DNA from: Pseudomonas sp. S06B 330 | GTDB taxonomy: Bacteria; Pseudomonadota; Gammaproteobacteria; Pseudomonadales; Pseudomonadaceae | Direction of reading: 5' to 3' | Length of the DNA: 64,000 nt | Assembly (NCBI RefSeq): GCF_002845275.2 | Contig: NZ_CP088149.1 | Coordinates: 1,217,501 to 1,281,500, forward strand | In this document: piece by piece, positions 52,103 to 61,186 of the stretch | How positions within the stretch are numbered: position 1 is the stretch's first letter | How the letters are laid out: every line of letters begins with the position of its first letter | Made by a program: the position numbers and the translations under genes | The notes under the pieces: generated by a model | Databases searched by the model: none | What the model saw: only the letters and a program-made list of their open reading frames with translations | Told to the model about the DNA's origin: nothing

Positions 52103-52774
52103 ATGCGTGTGCTGCTCGTCGAAGACCATCTGCAGCTGGCTGAAAGCGTGGCCCAGGCCTTGAAAAGTACTGGCCTGACCGTGGATGTATTGCACGATGG
52201 CGTGGCCGCCGACCTGGCCCTGGCCAGCGAGGAATATGCCGTGGCCGTGCTCGATGTGGGCTTGCCGCGCATGGACGGTTTCGAAGTGCTGGCGCGCCTG
52301 AGGGCACGCGGCAAAACCCTGCCGGTGCTGATGTTGACCGCCCGCAGCGACGTCAAGGACCGGGTCCATGGCCTTAATCTCGGGGCTGACGATTACCTGG
52401 CTAAACCGTTCGAACTGACTGAGCTGGAGGCACGGGTCAAGGCCTTGTTGCGCCGTAGCGTGCTCGGTGGTGAGCGTCAGCAACGCTGTGGTCCCTTGGT
52501 GTACGACCTCGATACTCGCCGTTTCACCCTCGGTGATGATCTGCTGACCCTGACTTCCCGCGAGCAGGCTGTGCTCGAAGCCTTGATCGCCCGGCCGGGA
52601 CGGGTGATGAGCAAAGAGCAGTTGGCCGCTCAGGTGTTTGGCCTGGACGAAGAGGCCAGCGCCGATGCCATTGAAATCTACATCCATCGCCTGCGCAAAA
52701 AACTCGACGGCCATGCAGTTGCCATCGTCACCTTCAGGGGGCTCGGTTACCTGCTCGAGCATCGCGATGCGTGA
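52103..52774 (+). CDS. tctD: response regulator TctD
   Basis: 223 aa, OmpR class. Receiver domain with phospho-acceptor D51 (AVAVLDVGLPRMDG) and KPFELTE; winged helix from about 125 with LTLTSREQAVLEALIARPGR and IEIYIHRLRKKLDG. ATG follows GGAGAAAG. It is divergent from the uptake operon, which it most likely activates on tricarboxylates. Overlaps tctE by 8 nt. Confidence 0.92.
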   Translation: MRVLLVEDHLQLAESVAQALKSTGLTVDVLHDGVAADLALASEEYAVAVLDVGLPRMDGFEVLARLRARGKTLPVLMLTARSDVKDRVHGLNLGADDYLAKPFELTELEARVKALLRRSVLGGERQQRCGPLVYDLDTRRFTLGDDLLTLTSREQAVLEALIARPGRVMSKEQLAAQVFGLDEEASADAIEIYIHRLRKKLDGHAVAIVTFRGLGYLLEHRDA

Positions 52775-54146
52775 CAGCGTCAGCCTGCGTGGGCGGCTGC
52801 TGTGGAACCTGGCGGTGCTGCTGGTGGTGTTGATGCTTGCCAGTGGCTTGAGTGCTTACTGGAATGGTCGTGAAGCCGCCGACACTGCCTACGATCGCAC
52901 CCTGCTGGCATCGGCACGGACCATCGCTGCTGGTTTGTCGCAACGGGACGGCACCCTCAGTGCCGATGTGCCTTACGTCGCATTGGATACCTTTGCCTAC
53001 GACAGCGCCGGCCGCATCTACTACCAGGTCAACGACATTCATCAACGGCTGATCTCTGGTTACGAAAATTTGCCGGCACCTCCGCCTGGCACACCGCGTA
53101 CTGATGATTACCCGGCGCTGGCGCGCTTCTATAACGCCCGATATCTGGGGCAGGACGTGCGGGTGGTCAGCCTGCTCAAGGCCGTTTCCGAACCGAACAT
53201 GAACGGCATGGCCGAAATCCGTGTGGCCGAAACCGAAGAGGCGCGGGTGCGCATGGCGCGCAGCCTGATGGCCGATACCCTGTTGCGCTTGGGCATGCTG
53301 GCGCTTGGCGCGCTAATGCTGGTGTGGTTTGCGGTCAGTGCCGCGTTGCGTCCGCTGGAGCGTTTGCGCAGCGCCGTGGAAGAACGTCAACCCGATGACC
53401 TGCGGCCCTTGCCGCTGGTCGAGGTGCAACGTGAATTGAGCCCGTTGGTGCGTGCCTTGAACCATTTCACCGAACGCCTGCGCGGCCAGTTCGAGCGTCA
53501 GGCCCAATTCATTGCTGAGGCCGCCCATGAGCTGCGCACGCCGCTGGCAGCGCTCAAGGCCCGGGTTGAGCTGGGCCTGCGTTCGAATGAGCCACAGGTT
53601 TGGCGTGACACACTGGAGTCGGCGGCCCAGGGTACTGACCGCCTGACTCACCTGGCCAACCAGCTGTTGTCCCTGGCGCGGGTGGAAAACGGTGCCAGGG
53701 CCATCGCCGAAGGGGGCGCACAGTTATTGGACTTGAGCCAGTTGGCACGTGAACTGGGTATGGCCATGGCGCCGTTGGCCTACGCGCGCGGGGTGGCGCT
53801 GGCGCTGGAGGCCGAGGCGCCGGTCCAGGTGCGTGGCGAACCGACGTTACTCAACGAGTTGCTTAGCAACCTGGTGGACAACGCTCTGGCCCATACACCC
53901 AAGGGTGGCAATGTGATTTTGCGCGTCTATGCGCCTGGAGTGCTGGAAGTCGAGGACGACGGCCCCGGCATTCCTGAAAATGAGCGCGAACGAGTGTTCG
54001 AACGCTTTTATCGACGTGGCGCCCAGGGCACTGGCTTGGGCCTGGCGATTGTCGGTGAGATCTGCCGCGCACACTTGGCCCAGATCAGCTTGCATGACGG
54101 TGAGCGCGGCGGTTTGAAGGTGCGGGTCAGTTTTACGGTGGACTAG
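52767..54146 (+). CDS. tctE: sensor histidine kinase TctE
   Basis: 459 aa. First helix at residues 11-30, periplasmic 2CSK_N-type domain to about 165 (AGRIYYQVNDIHQRLISGYE), second helix about 172-192, HAMP-like linker, HisKA box FIAEAAHELRTPLAALKARV, then LVDNALAHTPKGG, DDGPGIPENERERVFERFYR and TGLGLAIVGEI. Coupled to tctD by overlap. Its stop overlaps the convergent HDOD gene by 4 nt. Confidence 0.92.
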   Translation: MRDSVSLRGRLLWNLAVLLVVLMLASGLSAYWNGREAADTAYDRTLLASARTIAAGLSQRDGTLSADVPYVALDTFAYDSAGRIYYQVNDIHQRLISGYENLPAPPPGTPRTDDYPALARFYNARYLGQDVRVVSLLKAVSEPNMNGMAEIRVAETEEARVRMARSLMADTLLRLGMLALGALMLVWFAVSAALRPLERLRSAVEERQPDDLRPLPLVEVQRELSPLVRALNHFTERLRGQFERQAQFIAEAAHELRTPLAALKARVELGLRSNEPQVWRDTLESAAQGTDRLTHLANQLLSLARVENGARAIAEGGAQLLDLSQLARELGMAMAPLAYARGVALALEAEAPVQVRGEPTLLNELLSNLVDNALAHTPKGGNVILRVYAPGVLEVEDDGPGIPENERERVFERFYRRGAQGTGLGLAIVGEICRAHLAQISLHDGERGGLKVRVSFTVD

Positions 54147-54958
54147 CGGAACATCGAACGGGCAAACAGCAGGTCGCTGGCCTCCAGTTCAGTGCCGGTG
54201 GGCAGCCCCAGGTGGCGGTACGCTGGCAAGGCTGCCAGAGGGCGCGATCTGTCGTTGGCCGGGCTCAAGGCGCGGGCGATCTGGACGATGTCGACGTAGT
54301 CGACCCGGTCACTGCCACGGTCCAGGTCCAGGTCCAGGACCTGGCCGGGAAGCCTGACCAATTGTTCGGGAAACTCCCAACTGCTGAGGATCTTGTCGCC
54401 CAGGGCTGGATGAATCTGATCGATCACATAGTTCAGGCACACCGGATCCGAGAGCAGCTCGTTGTGTTCTTCGGCGTAAATCAGGATCGGCAGCACGCCA
54501 ATCTGGTGAACCAGGCCAGCCAGAGCACCCTGGTCAGGTTTGAGTTGGGTGTAGCGTAGGCAGAGTTCGTAGCTAATGCCGGCAACTTCCAGACTGTTAG
54601 CCCAGACTTCGCGCATCTTCTTTTCGACCACCTCCGAGCGGGCGTGAAAGATCTGTTCGATCACCAGGCCGACCGCCAAGTTGCAGCTGTAATTGATGCC
54701 CAGGCGGGTGATTGCGGTCTGCAGGTCAGTGACTTCAACTGAAGCGCGCAGCAACGGGCTGTTGACCACCTTGATCAGGCGGGCCGAGAGGGCGGCGTCG
54801 CGGCCGATGACCTTGCTCAAGGCGCTAACGCTGATTTCGCTGTCTTCGGCGGCCTCGCGGATGCTCAAGGCAACCTCAGGCAAGGTCGGCAGCACCAGGT
54901 CATCGTTGTCGATGGCGGCCAGCAACTGGGCCTGGACCATCTCGGCCAGCTTGTTCAT
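54143..54958 (-). CDS. HDOD-domain signalling protein
   Basis: 271 aa, a single HDOD domain across residues 20-215 (LPTLPEVALSIREAAEDSEI, LSARLIKVVNSPLLR, LVHQIGVLPILIYAEEH). HDOD lacks the full HD catalytic pair and is viewed as a regulatory relative of HD-GYP domains, often tied to cyclic di-GMP or stress signalling. Stands alone; 61 nt from ygfZ on the same strand. Confidence 0.9.
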   Translation of the reverse strand: MNKLAEMVQAQLLAAIDNDDLVLPTLPEVALSIREAAEDSEISVSALSKVIGRDAALSARLIKVVNSPLLRASVEVTDLQTAITRLGINYSCNLAVGLVIEQIFHARSEVVEKKMREVWANSLEVAGISYELCLRYTQLKPDQGALAGLVHQIGVLPILIYAEEHNELLSDPVCLNYVIDQIHPALGDKILSSWEFPEQLVRLPGQVLDLDLDRGSDRVDYVDIVQIARALSPANDRSRPLAALPAYRHLGLPTGTELEASDLLFARSMFR

Positions 54959-55019
54959 CGTGACTCTCTAGCGCAATTCAAGGAGAACCCCAACCTGATT
55001 GGGCCGGGGCAAGGCAGGC

Positions 55020-55961
55020 TCAGCGCTGGATCTCGCGGTCGCGATCCAGTTCGTAGGGCAACGTCAACAGCGCAAGGCGCGGACCGTCGGGGCTGCCCAG
55101 ATGCAGGTTGTTGTCTTCCACGGCATCGGCAGTCAACACGGCCAGCAGTTCACTGCCGTCTGCGCTACGCGCGGCCAGGACCACTTCACCCACTGAAGAA
55201 CTGTGAGTGGGTGAGAAAATCTCGGTGCCAGGTTCCGGTACGCTGTCGCTGCTCAATGCCACACGGTACTGGCGGCGCTTGAGCTTGCCCAGGTACTGCA
55301 TGCGCGCGACGATTTCCTGGCCTGTGTAGCAGCCTTTCTTGAAGCTGACACCACCAACGGCCTGTAGGTTGATCATCTGCGGGATGAACAACTCACGGGT
55401 CTGGGCCATGACTTGGCCGATGCCTGCACGAATCTGCCCAAGCAGCCAGTCGTTCAGTGCTGCCTGCGGCAGCTTTTCGCCCAACACAGCCTGGACACCA
55501 GCGGCCTGCTCAGCCGGTACCCACAGCTCGACTCGGGCGGGCGACACAAGAATGGCAATCAGGTCGTTGTGACGGGTAATGCCATCGACCTGTGCCGGCT
55601 GCTCAAGGCCCAACGCCTGCAATGCCGCTTCGCCGTTATGCAGACCAAAGCGCACCCAGGCGTCGCTGTCGTCGGTCAGCTTGGCCTTGGAGAACACGGC
55701 GTACTTTTTCAGGTCGGCCAGCTGCGCATCAAGCAGCTCACGGGTCATGGCCAGCAGGAAACCGTCGGCCGCAGGCAGGATGCGAAAGCTCGACTGCATG
55801 CGGCCTTTGACCATGCAACGAGCACCCAAGCTGCTGGTACTGTCGTTGAGGTAGCTGATGTTGCAGGTCAGTTGGCCTTGCAGAAATTTGCCGGCGTCCG
55901 AGCCGCGGACGGCGAGAATGCCTTCGTGGGACAGGGTGCAGAAAAAAGCGGAATCGGCCAT
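55020..55961 (-). CDS. ygfZ: tRNA-modifying / Fe-S cluster protein YgfZ
   Basis: 313 aa, GcvT-like folate-binding fold. The diagnostic motif KKGCYTGQEIVARMQYLGKL, with its conserved Cys, is present near residue 220; the start is LSHEGILAVRGSDAGKFLQG. Takes part in Fe-S cluster assembly or repair with folate. It is divergent from sdhE, the usual arrangement. Confidence 0.92.
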   Translation of the reverse strand: MADSAFFCTLSHEGILAVRGSDAGKFLQGQLTCNISYLNDSTSSLGARCMVKGRMQSSFRILPAADGFLLAMTRELLDAQLADLKKYAVFSKAKLTDDSDAWVRFGLHNGEAALQALGLEQPAQVDGITRHNDLIAILVSPARVELWVPAEQAAGVQAVLGEKLPQAALNDWLLGQIRAGIGQVMAQTRELFIPQMINLQAVGGVSFKKGCYTGQEIVARMQYLGKLKRRQYRVALSSDSVPEPGTEIFSPTHSSSVGEVVLAARSADGSELLAVLTADAVEDNNLHLGSPDGPRLALLTLPYELDRDREIQR

Positions 55962-56126
55962 GGGTCATCGCAGGGTAGTAAGACTGGGGGTCATGATAGA
56001 GCGCCGTCGGCAAAATAGGTAGTTGAGTGCACCCCTGTGACATTATTTACTCACATGTCCGGACCAACGTCGCGTGTCCCAGAGGCCCGGGCTCTGTATA
56101 CTGGCGGCCTATTTTCGGAGGGCTCC

Positions 56127-56381
56127 ATGGTCGAACAAATTGAACTCAACAAGCTCTTTTGGCACAGCCGCCGCGGCATGCTCGAGCTGGACGTGTTGCT
56201 GGTTCCTTTCAGCCAGGACGTCTTTCCAACCCTGAGCCCGGAAGACCGCGAACTGTACTGGCGCCTGCTCGGTTGCGAAGACCAGGACATGTTTGGCTGG
56301 TTCATGGAGCGCAGCGAGTCCGAAGACCCTGAGCTGCAGCGCATGGTTCGCATCATTCTGGACCGTGTCCAGCCCAAGTGA
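56127..56381 (+). CDS. sdhE: succinate dehydrogenase flavinylation factor SdhE (YgfY/CptB)
   Basis: 84 aa. The SdhE signature [10 protein letters not shown] with the RGxxE motif contacts SdhA; the rest is a small five-helix bundle ([17 protein letters not shown]). Promotes FAD attachment to SdhA and FrdA. Start at 56127 after GGAGGG. Once named an antitoxin (CptB), with YgfX as toxin. Confidence 0.92.
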   Translation: MVEQIELNKLFWHSRRGMLELDVLLVPFSQDVFPTLSPEDRELYWRLLGCEDQDMFGWFMERSESEDPELQRMVRIILDRVQPK

Positions 56382-56817
56382 GCGTTTCGAGTGTCGCTGG
56401 CAGGGCTCGCCAAGCCTGCTGGCGGCCTACCTGGTCAGTCTGCTGCTGGTTTTGCTGGCGCTGAGCCTGTTGCAGATACCCTGGTGGCTTCAACTGAGTG
56501 GCGTGGGCCTGTGTCTGCTGCACGCCGGCTGGATGATTCCCCGGCGCATTCTGCTCAGCCACCCGCAGGCCATCAGTGGTTTACGGCGAGCCCCTGACGG
56601 CTGGCAGTTGTTCAGCCTGGCCAAGGGTTGGCAGTCGGTACAGCTACGCCCTGACAGCCTGGCCTTGCCGGGCTTGATCGTGCTGCGCTATCGCCGCCAG
56701 GGTTGGTGGTTCAGTCAGGGTCTGTGCATTGCCCATGATGCGCTGGAACCGGTGCAGCACCGGCGCCTGCGCGTGCGCTTGAAGTTCAGTCGGCGTAGGT
56801 GGGCGGCTGCACAATAG
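56365..56817 (+). CDS. ygfX: YgfX (CptA) family membrane protein
   Basis: 150 aa from a GTG at 56365 that overlaps the sdhE end by 17 nt (product begins [20 protein letters not shown], the usual YgfX start). Two helices at about residues 16-33 and 37-55, then a cytoplasmic beta-rich end with [20 protein letters not shown]. Reported to act on the cytoskeletal proteins in E. coli and to pair with SdhE. Its 3' end overlaps the convergent nadB by 32 nt. Confidence 0.85.
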   Translation: MSSPSERFECRWQGSPSLLAAYLVSLLLVLLALSLLQIPWWLQLSGVGLCLLHAGWMIPRRILLSHPQAISGLRRAPDGWQLFSLAKGWQSVQLRPDSLALPGLIVLRYRRQGWWFSQGLCIAHDALEPVQHRRLRVRLKFSRRRWAAAQ

Positions 56818-58402
56818 TGTCATGTGCTTCGGCGAGCATACCGGGGTAGTCCAGGGTGTAGTGCAAGCCCCGGCTTTCCTTGCGCTGCATGGCGCAGCGA
56901 ATCATCAGTTCGGCAACCTGGGCCAGGTTGCGCAGTTCGATCAGGTCGCGGCTGACCTTGTAGTTGCTGTAGAACTCGTCGATCTCATCCAACAGTAGGC
57001 GCACACGGTGCTCGGCACGTTGCAGGCGCTTATTGGTGCGCACAATGCCGACGTAGTCCCACATGAAGCGCCGCAGTTCGTCCCAGTTGTGCGCGATGAT
57101 CACGTCTTCATCCGAGTCGGTTACCTGGCTGGCATCCCAGCAGGGCAGGGCCCGCGGCATGCTCACCTGGTCCAGGTGTGATTCGATGTCGGTGGCTGCG
57201 GCGCGGCCATAAACGAAGCATTCGAGCAGTGAGTTGCTGGCCATGCGGTTGGCGCCATGCAGGCCAGTAAAGCTGGTTTCACCGATGGCATACAGGCCGG
57301 GCACGTCGGTATGACCGCGGTCGTCGACCATGACCCCGCCGCACGTGTAGTGAGCGGCAGGTACCACTGGAATCGGCTGGCGGGTGATGTCGATACCGAA
57401 GGTCAGGCAGCGCTCATACACGGTGGGGAAGTGGCTTTTGATGAACGCCTCTGGTTTGTGGCTGATGTCCAGGTACACGCAGTCCACGCCCAGGCGTTTC
57501 ATTTCGTGGTCGATGGCGCGAGCGACGATATCGCGTGGCGCCAGCTCTTCGCGAGGGTCGAAGCGCGGCATGAAGCGCTCGCCGTTGGGCAGTCGCAGCA
57601 ACGCGCCTTCACCGCGCAGGGCTTCGGTAATCAGGAAACTCTTGGCCTGAGGGTGATACAGGCAGGTGGGGTGGAACTGGTTGAATTCCAGGTTGGCCAC
57701 CCGGCAACCGGCACGCCAGGCCATGGCGATACCATCGCCGCAAGCACCGTCGGGGTTGCTGGTGTACAGGTAAACCTTGGCTGCGCCACCGGTGGCGAGC
57801 ACGGTGAAGCGCGCACCAAAGGTGTCGACTTCGCCAGTGTTGCGGTTGAGTACGTAAGCGCCCAGGCAGCGGTCGCCGTCCTGGCCCAGGCGTCGCTCGG
57901 TAATCAGATCAACCGCCACCCGCTGTTCCAGCAGCTCAATGTTGGGCCGTTGCCGCGCCTGGGCCAGCAACGTGGTGAAAATCGCCGCCCCGGTTGCATC
58001 GGCAGCATGGATGATGCGCCGATGGCTATGGCCGCCTTCGCGGGTCAGGTGAAACTCAAAACCGCCATCATCGACACTGGCATTTTCATCGCGGGTAAAG
58101 GGCACCCCCTGATCGATCAGCCACTGGATGGCCTCGCGGCTATGCTCAACAGTAAAGCGCACGGCGTCTTCATGGCACAGGCCGCCGCCGGCGTTGAGGG
58201 TGTCCTCGACGTGCGACTGCACGGTGTCAGTGTCATCAAGCACGGCGGCGACTCCGCCTTGGGCCCAATAAGTGGAGCCGTTGGCAAGATCGCCCTTGCT
58301 CAGCACGGCAATACGCAGGTGGCCGGGGAGGTTCAGCGCCAAGCTCAGACCGGCGGCGCCGCTGCCGATCACGAGGACATCGTGTTGTAGTTGTTGGCTC
58401 AT
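56786..58402 (-). CDS. nadB: L-aspartate oxidase
   Basis: 538 aa, flavoprotein of NAD biosynthesis that oxidises L-aspartate to iminoaspartate. FAD-binding [20 protein letters not shown] at the N-terminus, the succinate-dehydrogenase-like [11 protein letters not shown] variant reading [57 protein letters not shown], and the C-terminal helical domain. Monocistronic here; divergent from algU across about 430 nt. Confidence 0.95.
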   Translation of the reverse strand: MSQQLQHDVLVIGSGAAGLSLALNLPGHLRIAVLSKGDLANGSTYWAQGGVAAVLDDTDTVQSHVEDTLNAGGGLCHEDAVRFTVEHSREAIQWLIDQGVPFTRDENASVDDGGFEFHLTREGGHSHRRIIHAADATGAAIFTTLLAQARQRPNIELLEQRVAVDLITERRLGQDGDRCLGAYVLNRNTGEVDTFGARFTVLATGGAAKVYLYTSNPDGACGDGIAMAWRAGCRVANLEFNQFHPTCLYHPQAKSFLITEALRGEGALLRLPNGERFMPRFDPREELAPRDIVARAIDHEMKRLGVDCVYLDISHKPEAFIKSHFPTVYERCLTFGIDITRQPIPVVPAAHYTCGGVMVDDRGHTDVPGLYAIGETSFTGLHGANRMASNSLLECFVYGRAAATDIESHLDQVSMPRALPCWDASQVTDSDEDVIIAHNWDELRRFMWDYVGIVRTNKRLQRAEHRVRLLLDEIDEFYSNYKVSRDLIELRNLAQVAELMIRCAMQRKESRGLHYTLDYPGMLAEAHDTIVQPPTYAD

Positions 58403-58673
58403 GTCAGGACACTAGTATCTGGAGAGGGGGATCGGCACAATAGTCAGGCGCTTATGGCAATGTGAAACTATCGTGAATCTGGACCGGTTGCCTTTATAGC
58501 AGCCCCAAGGCTCTGATTTCCAATGGAGCTGTAGGGTCCTGGTAGCTTGCTGTGGGAACTTTCCGTGCCATGCGGATATCCATAGAAGGCTGCCCACACA
58601 CCACAATGCCGCGGCGACGCATGGCAGTGGCCCGTAACAAGGCGCTGTCGGCGTACTCGAGACCCGATTATCG

Positions 58674-58704
58674 ACGCAGCCGGCCGTGACCGCGCTGCGT
58701 TTTT
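58674..58704 (+). terminator. orphan intrinsic terminator upstream of algU
   Basis: Stem ACGCAGC ... GCTGCGT with an inner CGG/CCG pair, directly followed by TTTTCG on the plus strand. No plus-strand gene ends just before it. Confidence 0.55.
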
Positions 58705-58748
58705 CGTGCGAGCCGACCAAGGGCCGCAGGAAACTTGCTTGGAGGGGA

Positions 58749-58776
58749 GAACTTTTGCGAAAAGCCCGAGTCTATG
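58749..58776 (+). promoter_or_regulatory. AlgU (sigma-E type) promoter of the algU operon
   Basis: GAACTT at 58749-58754, 16 nt spacer, TCTATG at 58771-58776; the consensus is GAACTT-N16/17-TCTGA. It is 59 nt upstream of the algU start, so the sigma factor is autoregulated as in P. aeruginosa. Confidence 0.8.
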
Positions 58777-58834
58777 GTTGCAAGCCTGAACGATGCTTCT
58801 CGCAACGCTCCTTCAAGTTCACTGAGGAGTGTTC

Positions 58835-59416
58835 ATGCTAACCCAGGAAGAGGATCAGCAGCTTGTCGAGCGCGTGCAGCGTGGCGACAGGCGAGCGTTT
58901 GATCTGTTGGTGCTGAAGTATCAGCACAAGATTCTCGGGTTGATCGTGCGTTTTGTACACGACACCCATGAAGCCCAGGATGTGGCGCAGGAAGCTTTCA
59001 TCAAGGCTTACCGGGCGCTTGGGAATTTTCGCGGCGACAGTGCTTTTTATACCTGGCTGTACCGCATTGCCATCAACACGGCAAAGAACTATCTGGTGTC
59101 CCGCGGTCGGCGGCCACCGGACAGCGATGTAAGTTCCGAGGATGCGGAATTTTACGACGGCGATCATGGCCTCAAGGATCTGGAGTCCCCCGAGCGTGCG
59201 TTGTTGCGAGATGAGATCGAAGGCACCGTCCATCGGACCATTCAGCAACTGCCAGAAGATTTACGGACGGCGTTAACTTTACGTGAATTTGATGGTCTGA
59301 GTTACGAGGACATTGCGAGTGTCATGCAGTGTCCAGTGGGTACCGTGCGCTCCCGGATTTTCCGCGCTCGGGAGGCCATAGATAAAGCCCTGCAGCCGTT
59401 GTTGCAGGAAACCTGA
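58835..59416 (+). CDS. algU: ECF sigma factor AlgU (RpoE/AlgT)
   Basis: 193 aa, the exact length of AlgU. Region 2 (RAFDLLVLKYQHKILGLIVR, DVAQEAFIKAYRALGNFRGD) and region 4 (REFDGLSYEDIASVMQCPVG, TVRSRIFRAREAIDKALQ). Directs envelope-stress and alginate genes; held inactive by MucA. GAGGAG precedes the ATG at 58835; a GTG two codons upstream is less likely. Followed by mucA at 31 nt. Confidence 0.97.
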   Translation: MLTQEEDQQLVERVQRGDRRAFDLLVLKYQHKILGLIVRFVHDTHEAQDVAQEAFIKAYRALGNFRGDSAFYTWLYRIAINTAKNYLVSRGRRPPDSDVSSEDAEFYDGDHGLKDLESPERALLRDEIEGTVHRTIQQLPEDLRTALTLREFDGLSYEDIASVMQCPVGTVRSRIFRAREAIDKALQPLLQET

Positions 59417-59447
59417 GACAGCGGCGACAGCCAAGAGAGGAACCGCC

Positions 59448-60038
59448 ATGAGTCGTGAAGCGTTGCAGGAATCGCTGTCCGCGGTAATGGATAACGAAGC
59501 GGACGAACTGGAATTACGTCGGGTATTGAACGCCGTCGATGATGCCGAAACCCGTGCCACCTGGTCGCGTTATCAGGTTGCCCGTGCCGCCATGCACAAA
59601 GAACTGGTGCTGCCACAACTGGATATCGCCGCTGCCGTCTCTGCCGCACTGGCTGACGAAGCCGCGCCGGTCAAGGTCAACCGTGGTCCATGGCGCAGCC
59701 TGGGTCGCCTGGCTGTCGCTGCCTCGGTTACGGTCGCTGTGCTGGCCGGTGTGCGTCTGTACAACCAGGACGAGATCAGTGGTGCCCAGCTGGCTGCCCA
59801 GCAACCGGCGCAGCAGAATCTGAGCGTGCCGCAAGTTCAGGGCCCAGCCGTGTTGGCAGGCTATAGTGAAAGTGCAGAGCAGCCAGGCCCAATGGCCAAT
59901 GGCGTGCTGCAAGGGCAATCCGGCTGGCACGACCAGCGTCTGCCCGGCTATCTGCGCCAGCATGCTCAGGAAGCAGCCCTCAAAGGTACCGAGAGCGCTC
60001 TGCCTTATGCCCGTGCGGCTAGCCTGGAAAACCGTTAA
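59448..60038 (+). CDS. mucA: anti-sigma factor MucA
   Basis: 196 aa, intact. The cytoplasmic anti-sigma domain at residues 1-78 (MSREALQESLSAVMDNEADE, WSRYQVARAAMHKE) and single helix about 86-103 (LAVAASVTVAVLAGVRLY) are followed by a periplasmic tail that ends SALPYARAASLENR. The tail is cut by AlgW and MucP under stress. No truncating frameshift of the mucA22 kind is present, so this strain is expected to be non-mucoid at rest. Confidence 0.96.
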   Translation: MSREALQESLSAVMDNEADELELRRVLNAVDDAETRATWSRYQVARAAMHKELVLPQLDIAAAVSAALADEAAPVKVNRGPWRSLGRLAVAASVTVAVLAGVRLYNQDEISGAQLAAQQPAQQNLSVPQVQGPAVLAGYSESAEQPGPMANGVLQGQSGWHDQRLPGYLRQHAQEAALKGTESALPYARAASLENR

Positions 60039-60050
60039 GTAAGGAGGATC

Positions 60051-61016
60051 ATGCGCGCGCTACCTCTACTACCGCTGTTGCTGGGTGGCTGGCTGGTTCT
60101 GCCGGCCCATGCGGCCAACTCCTCACCGGAGGCAGGCGACTGGCTCAAAAAGCTAGCCCAGGCCGAGCAACAGCAGAGTTATCAGGGTACTTTCGTTTAC
60201 GAACGTAACGCCAGCTTCTCCACCCACGACATCTGGCATCGCGTCCAGGATGGCAAGGTCAGCGAGCGGCTGCTTCAGCTCGATGGCTCCGCCCAGGAAG
60301 TCGTGCGTGTCGACGGGCATACCCAATGCGTGAGCGGAACCTTGGTACCGGGTGTCGCCAGTACCCCGGAAACGACTGCGCGAGTGCTTGATCCCCTGAA
60401 ACTGATGAGCTGGTACGACCTTGGGGTGGCCGGCAAGTCTCGGGTTGCGGATCGTTCCGCGGTTGTTGTCACTTTGACCCCGCGTGATCAGCATCGATAC
60501 GCCTTCGAATTGCACTTGGACAGCAAGACCGGTTTGCCGCTCAAGTCGCTGATGCTCGACGACAAGGGGCGTCTGCTGGAGCGTTTTCAGTTCACTCGTC
60601 TGGATACCTCTACTGCGCCGACCGACAACGAACTTAAGCCAAGTGCGCTATGCAAGCCGGTAATTCAGGTGGCGGCACAGGCTGCACAGCCTGTCACTGG
60701 CTGGCGTTCCGACTGGCTGCCACCAGGTTTCGAACTGGTTGATAGTTCGGTCCGCAAAGACCCGCAAGGCAAGAACACCGTCAACAGCCTGATGTACGAT
60801 GATGGCTTGGCGCGCTTTTCAGTGTTCGTTGAAGCCTTGGACGGTGGCTCTGCAGCGGATATTCGTACCCAACTGGGCCCTACCGTTGCCGTATCCCGAC
60901 GCTTGACTACGCCCAAGGGAGAGGTGATGGTGACTGTCGTGGGTGAAATTCCGATCGGTACCGCCGAACGAATTGCCTTGTCGATGCGTTCCCAGGATAC
61001 CCAGGCGCAAAAATGA
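60051..61016 (+). CDS. mucB: periplasmic regulator MucB (RseB family)
   Basis: 321 aa with signal peptide (residues 1-22, LVLPAHA/ANSS). RseB N-terminal lipoprotein-like domain with SYQGTFVYERNASFSTHDIW and C-terminal domain with WRSDWLPPGFELVDSSVRK. Binds the MucA tail and shields it from AlgW. Twelve nt after mucA, with AAGGAGG. The gene mucC, found next in P. aeruginosa, is absent; mucD follows after 170 nt. Confidence 0.94.
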   Translation: MRALPLLPLLLGGWLVLPAHAANSSPEAGDWLKKLAQAEQQQSYQGTFVYERNASFSTHDIWHRVQDGKVSERLLQLDGSAQEVVRVDGHTQCVSGTLVPGVASTPETTARVLDPLKLMSWYDLGVAGKSRVADRSAVVVTLTPRDQHRYAFELHLDSKTGLPLKSLMLDDKGRLLERFQFTRLDTSTAPTDNELKPSALCKPVIQVAAQAAQPVTGWRSDWLPPGFELVDSSVRKDPQGKNTVNSLMYDDGLARFSVFVEALDGGSAADIRTQLGPTVAVSRRLTTPKGEVMVTVVGEIPIGTAERIALSMRSQDTQAQK

Positions 61017-61186
61017 ACCGCAGGCACAGTGCTCAATGGCCGAGGATTGCTTGGCTGACATGATTGGCAAGCTTTGCAGTTTGCAAAAATCTCAGAATTT
61101 TTCTATAGGTCAGTCCTTTCGGGGTCTGGCCTTTCCTGCGTCTGCAGGGCCCTACTGCTAACCACGCTCGATGTGACGGGAGCCGT

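Larger units (their letters stand above)
58403..58834. other. nadB-algU intergenic region
   Basis: 432 nt without a supported protein gene. It contains an orphan plus-strand terminator-like hairpin (58674-58704) and the AlgU-type promoter (58749-58776). A minus-strand open frame at 58412-58720 lacks a ribosome site and resembles no family. Distal algU promoters are known in this position in P. aeruginosa, and a small RNA ending at the hairpin is possible. Confidence 0.6.

Noticed and set aside
58412..58720. 102-codon open frame on the minus strand between nadB and algU
   Set aside because: No ribosome site, covers the hairpin region and shows no conserved pattern.
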